From NCBI GenBank assembly GCA_949752795.1, contig OX457060.1, positions 103,924,949-103,988,948 of the forward strand: a stretch of DNA of 64,000 bases. Reading direction: 5' to 3'. Shown here in pieces: positions 1 to 10,784 of the stretch. The first letter of the stretch is position 1; the number at the start of each line of letters is the position of its first letter. The position numbers were made by a program, and so were the translations under genes. Below the pieces are notes generated by a model. That model was not told the origin of the DNA and made no database searches. It saw nothing but the letters and a program-made list of their open reading frames with translations. This DNA comes from Hyperoodon ampullatus (lineage: Eukaryota > Chordata > Mammalia > Artiodactyla > Ziphiidae).

Positions 1-1789
1 TCCTCCAAGGTTAAGATTACTGTTTCTTCCTCTAAGAGAAGCACAACTACTTGTTGCCCATTTAAACCTTTGGTGATGTATATTACACAGTGTAAGGCTG
101 CTTTAACCATCTGAATAAAATTTGTGATAGAGAGCATAATTAACATGCCTACGAACAGACCAGCCAATGACTTAGTATAATGATATTAAGTTGGCTATTA
201 ATGTGGCAGCTTGAAAAAAATATTGTAGCAGTTGATATTGAAATTATTCCTATGGTGAGAACTGTTATTATTTTAGAAATTACCTTGAAAATGGCTTTAG
301 ATTTAGAAAGTAAAGTCTCCAAAACATGGTCTATAGCTTTACTATTCAAGTGTAGTCCATGGACCAGCAACAGCCTTACCTGGGAGTTTATTAGAAATGA
401 AGTATCTCTGACCCCACTTCAGACCTACTGACTCAGAATATGAACTTTAACAAGACCCTCAGGTAATTCCTACACTTAGAGTTTGAATCATTCTGGTCTG
501 TAAGGCCATAGCAGAGAAGATAGATAAATGATTCTGCATAAGAAGTGAACAGAAATTTGCAGGGGTGGCAGTAGACAGTGGCCAGGGAAAGAGAAGGGGA
601 GAGGATGTCAGAGAAGGGAGAAAAGAAGCTGAGCCCCATGGCAGGAGAACGCAGCTGTAGGGAAGGTCTTCAGTAAAAAATTATTAGATGTGAGGGTAAC
701 AGATGACCTTTAGGAACTGGGGTTTCTAAGGCTAACTTTAAAGTGCAAACGTTGCTTTAATTTTTTAAAGCTGTGGTTTTGTTTTTTCTAAACATAATAA
801 ATTAAGTGTTATTAGGTCTAGTATGGGGAAAACCCCTTCATTTATATTACATTGTTCCAAATATAGAAATTGAAATCTCCAGGCTTGAGGGAAAATAAAA
901 TAAGGATAATTTATCCACATAGATTCTGAGTCTTTCTACGGAGGAGTGGTAATAGGGACGGGCTCTTACTGGTTCTAGGCCATTGGCATAATTCTTCTTA
1001 GTCCTCTGGTCCATTTTTTGAAATGGACTTTAAAAGGACACATTCAAGAATGCTGGCTTTTAAATCTCCATAAAAATGGTAAAATTGTAACTTCCTGCAA
1101 TTATATGATATTTTCCATCTTTCAAAATAGCATTTTCTCATTGAGTTTCACAGCTGTTCCATGATGTACCTTCCCGACTTTAGGAAAACGTTACATTTTC
1201 TCTGCCTCTGTTTAAAGTTATCACCCACTTTTTCTCTTTCTATTCTCATTTGATCTTCTTGAGGAAATTGTTTATTCTGGAGGTCTCCTCTCTTCTCACC
1301 CTCCCACTGTATTGGGGACTGAGAATGTTAATGGTGATCCTATTGTTAAACCAACTGTATACATTTTAGCTCTCATCCTAAATAATAGTAATTATTATTA
1401 ATAACTTCTTTGCAACATTTGACACTTGAAACTTATCCTTTTGAAATTGACCTCCTTTTATGTCTATAAGCATTATCTTCAAATTTTCTTTCTCTCTCTG
1501 CATATGTATGTGTTACTAACTCTATTTCTGTCATTTTGATGATCTCTCCTTTTCCGGAAATGTTAGAGTTTCCTAGGGTTCCATTTGACCTTCTGTCCTT
1601 ATGGGACATCATTCCTCAACTTAAACTACCAAGCTATACCCTACTATCTCCTTACATCTTTAAACCATTCAAGTAATCCATGCTTAATATAATGTGCTAA
1701 AAAAATGCATCTGTAGTTTCACTAGCAAGAGACCTATGTAACATTTTGCTTTATATTCTTCTAAGCCCCTTTGTCTGTATATATATACG

Positions 1790-2745
1790 TTCTTAGAAAT
1801 TAAAATATATAAGCAAAAGAATGGAATTTTGCTCTACATAACTTGATATTTCATCTAAAAATGGTAATTGTTTTTATATCAATAAATTAAAATCTATGTC
1901 ACACTTTAAAGTAGATTTATAATTTTCCTTTATATATGTTCATCATAATATATTTAACTAAAATCATATTTTTGGACATTTAAATTATTTCCAATGTTTT
2001 GCTTGTATCAACAATATTTTGATGAACATATTCATGTATATTTTTTTACATATGTCCATGTTCATTTCCTCAGTTTAATGTCCTAGCAATTGAATTGTTA
2101 GCTGAATATCTAAAGAGTGCGCCTATTTTTTTTTTTAACTGGTGGAAAATCTTACTCTCAAATGTAATGAAAAATCTAAAAATATCTACCCAGGGGAAAA
2201 ACACAATATCAATAACAAAATACAGGAAACATCCAAAGGGAAAAATCATTTTGGCCTGTGGTAGACAGCCTCCAAGATGGCCCCCAATTACTGTTGTTTT
2301 TTTTTTAAATTTTATTGAAGTACAGTTGATTTACAATGTTATGTTAGTTTCTGGTTTACAGCAAGGTGATTCAGCTATACATACATATATATACATTTTC
2401 TCTCATATTCTTTTCCATTTTGGTTTATTACAGGATATTGAATACAGTTCCCTGTGCTATACAGTAGGACCTCACTTTTTATCCATCCTATATACAACAG
2501 TTTAAGAGTGCACCTATTTTGAAGGTTTTAGGCACAAATTATTAGATTTCCCTTGGAAATCTGATTTTAAAAGTAGATTTTAAGTGTCTAATTCCTCTCA
2601 TCTTTGCCAACATTGGATATTAACTTTTAAAATCTTTGTCAGTGTGATAGGAATGAAAAAGGGCTGACTTTTTAGGGGGTGGGGAGTAGTCCATTCTATT
2701 TTTCAGTTCATCCATTAAGTTTTTTATTTTGAAATCATATTTTAG
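1790..2745 (-). repeat. Ancient L1 fragment, interrupted
   Basis: Wording such as the 'ggacatttaaattatttcc' stretch near 1975 and 'tttgccaacattggatat' near 2604 matches the 3' part of old mammalian L1s read in antisense. The copy is interrupted at 2130-2503 by a younger insertion, and the two halves join sensibly when that is removed. Ends are approximate and the subfamily is not assignable by eye. Confidence 0.5.
2130..2503 (-). mobile_element. 5'-truncated L1 with probable 3' transduction
   Basis: Positions 2297-2503 are an artiodactyl-type L1 3' end in antisense, starting with a T-run and 'ttttattgaagtacag'. To its left lie about 160 bases of non-L1 sequence (2137-2296), then a second T-run (2127-2136). 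A 17-bp direct repeat with one mismatch brackets the whole block (2113-2129 and 2504-2520). Two A-tails in one insertion are the mark of L1 read-through past its own poly(A) site. Whether 2137-2296 is truly transduced is inferred. Confidence 0.6.
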
Positions 2746-5700
2746 CTCTCTACTTCTTTTTCATAGCATACTTTTGTTTTATGGATGCCAGGTTCTCTCA
2801 ATTTATTTAGGATATTAGTTATAGATTTTTTAAAGTTATCTTCTATGTCTTCAATTACCTTTATTTCCTTTGGAGTCTGTATGTTCCTCTTGACCTTCTC
2901 TTTCATGTTATTAATTTTATGCAAATATCTAGTGATTTTTAGCTGTTATTTCATATTTTTTGAAGACAGTTCTAAGTTGATTAGATTGACTAGGTAGCTG
3001 GCTTAGGGTTCTACTGTGGTTGTTGAGGTCTGTTTTTCTAACAGGACATTGCTTTTGGGAAACTTGTTATCAGTCCTAGGTAACTGGGCAGGCTTCTCTT
3101 TAGGAGACTGTGAGAATTGGTCGAGGGCAATTGTCAAGGTAAGGAGGACACGACTCTTTGAAAATAACTCTTTCTAGTTGCGCTACTAACCTTCTCCCAC
3201 ATGGTATATGTTAAATGCACCTTTCCTTATTACTTGTTTTATTTTCCTTCTTTTCCTTGACTCCTTATCCCAATCATTTTCTCTCCTTTCCTAAGTTATC
3301 ATTTTACTCCATTGTTATTTAGACTGTGTCTTATGGCCTTTTAGAAAGTCAACAGGGGGTTCTGAAAGGCTGGTAGAAATTATATTGAATTATAAACACC
3401 TACTCGATGCTTTACCAATATTCCAAATAATCTCATTTCCACATCAGCACTTAAAAAATAGTAATATCCTAAGAGTCAAAAGGGAAGCCATTAAGATCTA
3501 GAGTCTTTCTAAGCCTCTAAGCGTGCTTCAGACTTGCTTACTGGGGAGATCTGGGAGATGTTGCAGGAAGTGGGGTATTGCAGAATTAGGCCAGCTCTCT
3601 TATTGTTGCCTTTTGCTTTTCCAAATGTAAATACAGACACAGGCCAGTGAACTAATTATATTAATTGATGCCACCCTAACAAAATAGGTCAAATAGAACA
3701 AAAACAAGACGTTTACTGTGCTGTAACCTCTTGCTACGTGACATCGAATCAGATAGTGTTTTGGTGTCCTAATGTGTAGGAGATAAAAAAGACAAAGCAA
3801 GCTGACTACATGAATATCTTGCTGAACATCCTAAAAATAGACCTCCCATTGTAGCCTCAGAAAGTGTAGCCAGTGTGCAGTGTAGTGGTCTAGAGAAGAA
3901 AAGACAGGGCTCTAGAAATTTCCTCCTCAAACCTTGCCAAAATCTGAACTCCGAGTTCCTTCAGAAGAAGTACCTTAATTTATCACTTACCAAGAACAAA
4001 CACATGACATAACAGGAATGGACAATGTAGCTTTTTTCTGTGTAATAAGCTGCCTTTTCTGTCTTTTGGGTAAACGTATTTGTTGTTTGGAAGGAATAAC
4101 TATTGAGTAAAATATACTGCTTTCTCTGTCTATGGCTAAAGCAAAGGTTTAATCTTGGGGGGAATTGGTTAGAGTGTTTGATTTACTCTTTTTTTTCCCC
4201 TAGACTAGGGGCTGTAAGTTAGTTACAATTAAATCTTCAAGTAAGGAGGGGTCCGTTTCACTTCTGTTGTGGCTGAACAGTTCAAGCATTGTTTCCCTAC
4301 CCATTCATTGATCTGTTCCAGAATGGGAGTCAATGGTCACATTTTTTTTAATGACACTGGCTTTCCTACTTCTAAATAAATGCCAACCCTCATCCTTTCT
4401 AATCCAAATGTTATAGAAGTCACCTTTATATGTGCAACATATAATTCACAGATTATATCCTCTTTTTGTTTCCCAGATTTAAACCTATCCAGACCTACCT
4501 CTTATGATATTTGATTCTCTTAAGTTATTTCTCATCAGCCTATTTATTGCTTAGACCTCTGGAAAGACAGAGGCATGGTTCACCTTTATAGAATACTTTT
4601 TCTAAAGTTTTTCTAACCCTTAATATAATAATATGAGAAGAAACAGTTGCTCAGCAGCATAGTCCTCAATACTAAACAAAATGTGAAATGTAGAGAAGTG
4701 CATTAGGTAGTATATTAGTTCTCTTTTAAAAAACATAAACTTAAAAAAAATTGAAGTATAACATACATACAGACATAGCAGTTATTTCTGAAGGCTAACA
4801 CAAGCTTTTCTTAAAGTTGGTAATAATTATGTAGGCTGATGAATGCCTAATTAAAAATCTATTTTGATTTTTTCTTAGTCCTTGCAAACTTCACATTTTT
4901 TAATATCCCTCCTCAATTATAAATCTTCTGTGGTATAAATCTTTATGATAAAAATGAAAGATTTTATACTTAATTAATATGTGATTATTTAAAATAAAAT
5001 TGTAAAATAAAATTCCCATCATTATTAACTAATGGTTTTCCTATATGATGCGATTCTATTTTTATCAGCCTTTTTGTAAGCAGAAGATGCCATTTCAACA
5101 GTTGAGACATAGGAGGCACAATTATATCTCAAAGTATTATCTAATTGTTCTATTTGTACATTGAATGCCATTTTCCCTGACCCCGTCCCACAGTGAAGAA
5201 GAAACAAAGATTCAAACACTCTGCCAAACCAAATGCTAGCCTAAAATTCCCTTCTCAGACACATTCTTTTAGGGACAGTTTTTCATTCTTGGGATGCCAA
5301 GTAACAAGGGCCAAAAGAGAGACAGAAAACAGAATTTAAAAAGAGAAGAGCTCTTGGAGGGAGGAATGTGAGAACCATCTTTGCAAAGACAAGAGAGCAG
5401 AATGGAAGAGATTCAGAGGATGAACTATCCTAAAGCTTAGACCTCCTCCTCTTAGACCCACATCTGACTGATCAGTTTTGGACAACCTGCAGCTCTGTGG
5501 TCCTGACCCCTCTGAACAAAGGGTGGCAAGCTTGGACAACTAAGTGTGAAAGGGGCTTTTAACATTTTTCATTAATCCTTGACCAAGGTCGAACTGAATT
5601 GAACTGTGAGGGAATTTTCCTGTGAGTAGAGGCAATGCTAACCCCACTATCCTTATTACAGATGCTTAAGTGAAGTACCAACAACAATAAATTACTTTCT

Positions 5701-6059
5701 GTTATATAGTCAAGTTTATGTTGAAAAAAAAATTGGTCTCCACAGAAAATATTGAAGGGAACATGTGAAGGCTGTGAAGACAATTTCAAAAAAGAATTCT
5801 AGTTAATGTTTGCATAATGGTTTATGCTATTGACATAATTGTTCAATTTTTATGGTCACTGTTCAGATTAAGTTAAAAAGATCAAGCAGATTCAGTCATA
5901 TTTCTAATCTTGAAAGACTCATAACTAAACATTATAACCTAAAAATTTGAATCTGAATGTAACACTTTTCAAGCACATAGATGTGTTTTCACAAGGACTT
6001 TCTTGAAAAACTTCTTGATCTAAAGAAGTGAAACAAATAATTAGAGAAAATGTGGCAAT

Positions 6060-6245
6060 GCAGAAAGAGAATGGGTTTTGGAGTCAGGCTTGATTGACTG
6101 TTCTCAGTTGTGTGAACTTGGTAAGATTAAACTCAACTTCTCTGAGTTTCAGTTAGTTCATGTGTATAACAGTTGTGATAGGATTAATAGGAGATAATGC
6201 AAAAAGAGCATTTATGTGCTTATGGTGCCATAGTTATTATTATGA
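6060..6245 (+). repeat. MIR SINE fragment
   Basis: The order 'ttttggagtcagg', 'tgtgtgaacttgg', 'ctgagtttcag', then a T/A-rich end with 'ttattattat' follows the MIR consensus. The copy is diverged, as expected for this ancient tRNA-derived SINE. Ends are approximate. Confidence 0.6.
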
Positions 6246-6569
6246 TAAATAATGGAACTTTTTAGACATTCCTGCATGACAGCAGGGTAGATATTTTTGG
6301 GCAAATTGACTTTGAGCCAGCTGATAAAAACACTTTGGAACATGTATTTGTCTAATCCTACAGTTCTGTAGTTCTTAGCTTGGATCTGTGATATTATGTT
6401 TGTATCTTTTTGACAAGGAATAGTAGACTCCTTTGAAAGCACACTCTATTCGATGGATGGATCTTTTTTATAAGGGACAGTAAATGTCTTATTTAAGATA
6501 CCAAACATGTCCACTACACAACCACATAATTTATTTTTTTAGATCAAGTACATTGTGGGCATTTAAGTG

Positions 6570-6835
6570 GCAGAATACATGGAAGAAAGAGCCTTGGGCT
6601 AGGAGGATGGGTACATTTAAATTCCTGTCCCAATAGCACAACTTTGTAGCTCTATGACCTTGAAAAAACCATGTAACCTCTTTTAGCTCCAATTTCTTCA
6701 GTAGGAAAATGGGGATGATAATTCTGTCCTGTAATATATTTCATTATTTATGTGAGGATCAAATGAAATCATTAATATACACTTTGAAAATTTTTAAGTA
6801 TCATGCCAATTGGAAGTATTATTGAGGTGAACCCA
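6570..6835 (+). repeat. MIR SINE fragment
   Basis: It contains 'ctctatgaccttg', 'cctcttttagctcc', 'aaaatggggatgata' and 'gtgaggatcaaatgaaat' in MIR order. A third, weaker MIR-like stretch follows at about 7015-7145. Boundaries are approximate. Confidence 0.6.
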
Positions 6836-8428
6836 GATGAACTAAAACATAAACGTTCAAATTCAGGCAAAATTTATTTAGACAAAATTATTTTTTAAAT
6901 TATTAGCTTCATTATCCTTTAGGTCAAAGGTGTAACAATTTTCATTTTTAATATTCCTCTTATCATCTGAGACAGTGAAACTTCTCCCTCTTTTTTGAAA
7001 AACAGCAGCAAATAGTAATGGTTGGTTGCAGGTCTGAGCATTGGGATGCCTGTGATCTAAGTTGTACTTTTGCTATTTATTAGCTTTATAACCTAGAGCA
7101 AATATCTTGTATGCTCCTGATTTTCATCACCTCTGAAATAATGGAGGTTACTTTGTTTCCTTCTAGCTTTATAAATGTATGTGAACATTCCTTTAAACCA
7201 CACCTTGGTTCTCTCTGGACAATTGAGAACTTCCCCAAACATGAATATAGGATGTGTTATTACAGCTGGTCTGTGTCCTGCAGTGGGGGCCCTTATAGGC
7301 AAAGAGATATTCCTAAATATCAATATTAACCTCTGCATTCTAAAACTTAATATTCTGTAAGGAAGAAATGCCAAGGAGTGATGTTTATGTTTTGTTTTCC
7401 AACTGCATTTGACCTTGATTGTTTTATTATTGTATCAAAATATTTATCTTTAATACAAAGTGTTATTGTTTTTTCAGAAAGACTCACATATTTGCTTTGA
7501 AGTTCAGAAGGGCCAAGTTTTTGCTATATTTATTATCAAGTAGCATGCTTAAAACTATTTCAAATAAATGAGATAATTGCAATGTCAGACCCTTTCATTG
7601 TTGATTGGGCTGCCATTTATCAGTTAGCAATACACTTGGCGGGTGGCATGCTCACAGAATAACATCTTTTAGACGCACACAGCCTTGATTTGATCTTGAG
7701 CAGTGATAAAGATGGTGAGAGATAGGGTTAAAAATATAACTCAAACACTTTTGCTGGTTAATCATCACATTTAAACTTCTGTTTTGGTAAGTGAGAAAAC
7801 CCATATAAAATTAAAATAGATAAATAAATGTAATTCTCTCTTGAAAGATGTTCAGTTATTCAACTAATAATTATGGTGAGTGTTGATTAATTAGTCCTTT
7901 TGCTTTTCTTTTTCTTCATTCTGTTGTCCACTTTTGATTAATTCTTATTTACAGAGTTATAAGAGAAACAAGAGAAAAATAAATTTAGCTATTTATATTA
8001 TTTGCTTATCTTCCTAGTCAAATAACCATTTGTGGTTAAAAATCAGGATTAAAAAAAGTTATTTGTAGATTTTACTTGTGATTTAAAATGTTTTCATTAA
8101 AAAACAATGTCCTATTCACATTCTAAAATAAGGCCCAAACTTCATACTCTCCATTCTTTTCTTCAAATATAATTGCAGATTGTAGCTTGAGTATCTTTTC
8201 TCTGTATTTGTCCACATGATGTTTACATATCTACAAGTATGGCTGGTATATATAGGATTATGCTATAGATGTAGCATCTACAATTTGCAATTTTTAATTT
8301 AATAGTATATCTTGGAGATCTTCAGTGCAAAAGTATCTTCCTTCTTTTGAATAGCCACATATTATTCTACTGTACAAATGTATTATATAGTTTATTTTTT
8401 CATTCCCTTCTTGATACATATTTAGGTC

Positions 8429-8745
8429 ATTTCTTTTTTTTTTTTGGCTGCGTTGGGTCTTTGTTGCTGTGTGTGGGCTTTCCTCTAGTTGTGATGAGCG
8501 GTGGCTACTCTTCGTTGCGGTGCATGGGCTTCTCATCTTGGTGGCTTCTCTTGTTGTGGAGCGTGGACTCTAGGTGTGCAGGCTTCAGTAGTTGTGGCTC
8601 ATGGACTCTAGAGCACAGGCTCCGTAGTTGTGGCGCAGGGGCTTAATTGCTCCGTGGAATGTGGGATCTTCCCGGACCAGGGCTCGAACCCATGTCTCCT
8701 GCATTGGCAGGCGGATTCTTAACCACTGTGCCACCAGGGAAGTCC
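8429..8745 (-). mobile_element. CHR-type tRNA-derived SINE
   Basis: A T-run is followed by 'ggctgcgttgggtctttg' and the copy ends with 'ccaccagggaagtcc', the reverse complement of the usual CHR head. It is inserted in an old L1. The target duplication is not clear, perhaps only a few bases. It lies only about 30 bases from the next SINE. Confidence 0.8.
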
Positions 8746-8774
8746 TCTAATTTTTGGATAATACAAACAATCTT

Positions 8775-9074
8775 CTTTTTTTTTTTTCTGGTTGCTTTCG
8801 GTCTTCGTTGCTACGTGTGGGCTTTCTCTAGTTGTGGTGAGCAGGGGCCTTCTCTTCATTGCGGTGCATGGGCTTCTCATTGCAGTGGCTTCTTTTGTTG
8901 CTGAGCATGGGCTCTAGACGCGCGGGCTTCAGTAGCTGCGACGCAGGCTCAGTAGTTGTGGTGCACGGGGTTAGTTGCTCTGCGGCATGTGGGATCTTCC
9001 CGTACCAGGGATCAAACCCGTGTCCCCTGAATTGGCAGGCGGATTCTTAACCACTGTGCCACCAGGGAAGTCTC
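8775..9074 (-). mobile_element. CHR-type tRNA-derived SINE with target duplication
   Basis: The T-rich start, 'gtcttcgttgctacgtgtg' body and 'ccaccagggaagtc' end are as in the neighbouring SINE. The 11-bp direct repeat 'caaacaatctt' flanks it (8764-8774 and 9075-9085), which fixes the boundaries and shows L1-type integration. Confidence 0.85.
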
Positions 9075-10122
9075 CAAACAATCTTTCAATAAACATTCTA
9101 TACATACCTTTTTCAGCAACACTTGTATATCTGTAGGACCTACTTAGAAGCAGAATTGTTGAATTGAAGAGTATATGTACTTTTAATTTTCAGATACTAC
9201 CAAATTACCTTCAAATAATACCTATCAGTTTATATTCCTACCACCATTGTACAAGAATACTTGTTTCCACTTACACTCACCAATACTTGATATTATCTGA
9301 CTTTTAAATTTTTGCAAATCTATTAGGCAAAAATCCAATTGTTTTTAAAAATTTGTGTTAAATATCTTTTCACATGTTTATTGGCTACTTTAATTTTTCT
9401 CTGTAGTGATGTGTAAATGGTATTGCTTTGTTTATATTTTATTTATATTATTTATTTTGTTTTTAACCTTGCACACATTCCTGTATTGGTTGGCATATTG
9501 TTGTATTACTTTTTCTTTAATTTGCAAAAGTTGTTTATAAATTCTGGATGTAATTTTTTCTGTTATATATGATGGAAATATTTTCCTGCAATCTGTTGCT
9601 TGATGTTGAACTTTGTTATTTTTATCATCGTTTGTCAACTGCTTAAAATTTTTTATATACTCAAAGTTACTGATTCTTTCTCTTCTGTATTTTGTGCTTT
9701 GCATAAGATCTTCCTTTTGCCATGGAATTTCATTTTCTTGTTTGTATAAATAACCAGGTGTTTTAGCCTATCAGGTATCTTTCAAATAGCTAATTGGACT
9801 GTACTCCTGCATTTCTCTTTCTCCACAGAGATCACACAAGTTTTCCATTAAAACTGAGAAAGTTTGTTACTCTAGCTTTAAAGATGCTGTGGCTATGACT
9901 TTATAGTCATTTCAGCATGATGCTTTTACCAATGTAGTCATAATGAGGTAAAGATTAAATTATTGTTTGGTATGTTTGACCTCAAGCATAAGCTTGAATA
10001 ATTTGTGTAGATCATTAGACAAGCGCTGTAGCTACACACCAAACGGCTCGCTGTTAACCAAAGTGCTTATGTATCCATGTGTTTTCCTCAGTTCAACCCT
10101 ACTGAGGCAGGCATAACTTTAA

Positions 10123-10471
10123 TTTTTATTTATTTATTTATTTATTTTTGGCGGCATTGGGTCTTCGTGCTGCTGTGCGCGGGCTTTTTCTAGTTGCGAC
10201 CAGCAGGGGCCACTCTTCGTTTTGGTGCGGGGGCTTCTTATCGTAGTGGCTTCTCTTGTTGAGGAGCACAGGCTCTAGGCGCGTGGGCTTCAGCAGTTGC
10301 AGCACACGGGCTCAGAAGTCATGGCTTGTGGGCTCTAGAGCGCAGGCTCAGTAGTTGTGGCACACGTGCTTAGTTACTCCGTGGCATGTGGGATCTTCCC
10401 AGACCAGGTCTCGAACCCATGTCCCCTGCACTGGCAGGCGAATTCCTAACCACTGCGCCACCAGAGAAGTC
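10123..10471 (-). mobile_element. CHR-type SINE close to exon 2
   Basis: An ATTT-repeat tail precedes 'ggcggcattgggtcttcg', and the copy ends in 'ccaccagagaagtc'. A perfect 21-bp target duplication is present at 10102-10122 and 10472-10492. It sits about 155 bases upstream of the exon 2 acceptor and is antisense to the gene. Confidence 0.9.
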
Positions 10472-10626
10472 CTGAGGCAGGCATAACTTTAAATAACATA
10501 CTAACTTTAAATGGCATACAATTTACCGGCAGAAAATGATTTATATAATATATCATTGCTTAATATAATATTTTAGGTGGCGAAATGAAAGATTTGTTCA
10601 TGTAAACTTTTTTTGTTTTTCTTCAG

Positions 10627-10784
10627 TTTTGTCGAAGCAAGATGCTTCACAAGTCCTGGTTAGGAAAAGCCGTGCAAATTCTTTGATTGAAGAAACAAAA
10701 AAGGGTAATCTTGAAAGAGAATGCATTGAAGAACTGTGCAATAAAGAAGAAGCCAGGGAGGTCTTTGAAAATGACCCTGAAACG
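10627..10784 (+). CDS. PROS1: PROS1 exon 2: propeptide end and Gla domain
   Basis: 158 nt after 'ttcttcag' and before 'gtaaga'. The first two bases complete a codon begun in exon 1. It encodes the rest of the propeptide (gamma-carboxylase docking), ending in the furin-type site RKSR, then the mature start [11 protein letters not shown]. All eleven Glu positions expected to become Gla are present (mature 6, 7, 14, 16, 19, 20, 25, 26, 29, 32, 36), with the Cys17/Cys22 loop (EREC...LC). It ends in phase 0 after DPET. Confidence 0.98.

Larger units (their letters stand above)
8180..9740 (-). repeat. Ancient L1 3' region, interrupted by two SINEs
   Basis: Antisense L1 wording runs through 'gccacatattattctac', 'ccaccattgtacaag', 'ttataaattctggatg' and 'tttcctgcaatctgttgct'. 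Two SINEs cut it at about 8429-8745 and 8775-9074. With both removed, the L1 reads through from 'tttaggtcattt' to 'ctaatttttgg'. This is an old, inactive copy. Confidence 0.6.
1..10626 (+). other. PROS1: PROS1 intron 1 (3' part)
   Basis: No exon is recognisable here, and no signal-peptide-like frame ending in a GT donor of the right phase was seen. The stretch holds old L1 pieces (about 1790-2745 and 8180-9740), a truncated L1 with extra 3' sequence (2130-2503), two or more MIR copies (6060-6245, 6570-6835) and three SINEs (8429-8745, 8775-9074, 10123-10471). Positions 1-1780 and 3000-6050 contain nothing I can name. Confidence 0.85.

Noticed and set aside
1..10626. Search for PROS1 exon 1 (start codon, signal peptide) upstream of exon 2
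   Set aside because: No frame with Met, a hydrophobic leader and a GT donor of matching phase, and no CpG-rich promoter. Intron 1 is long in mammals, so exon 1 is most likely outside the window.
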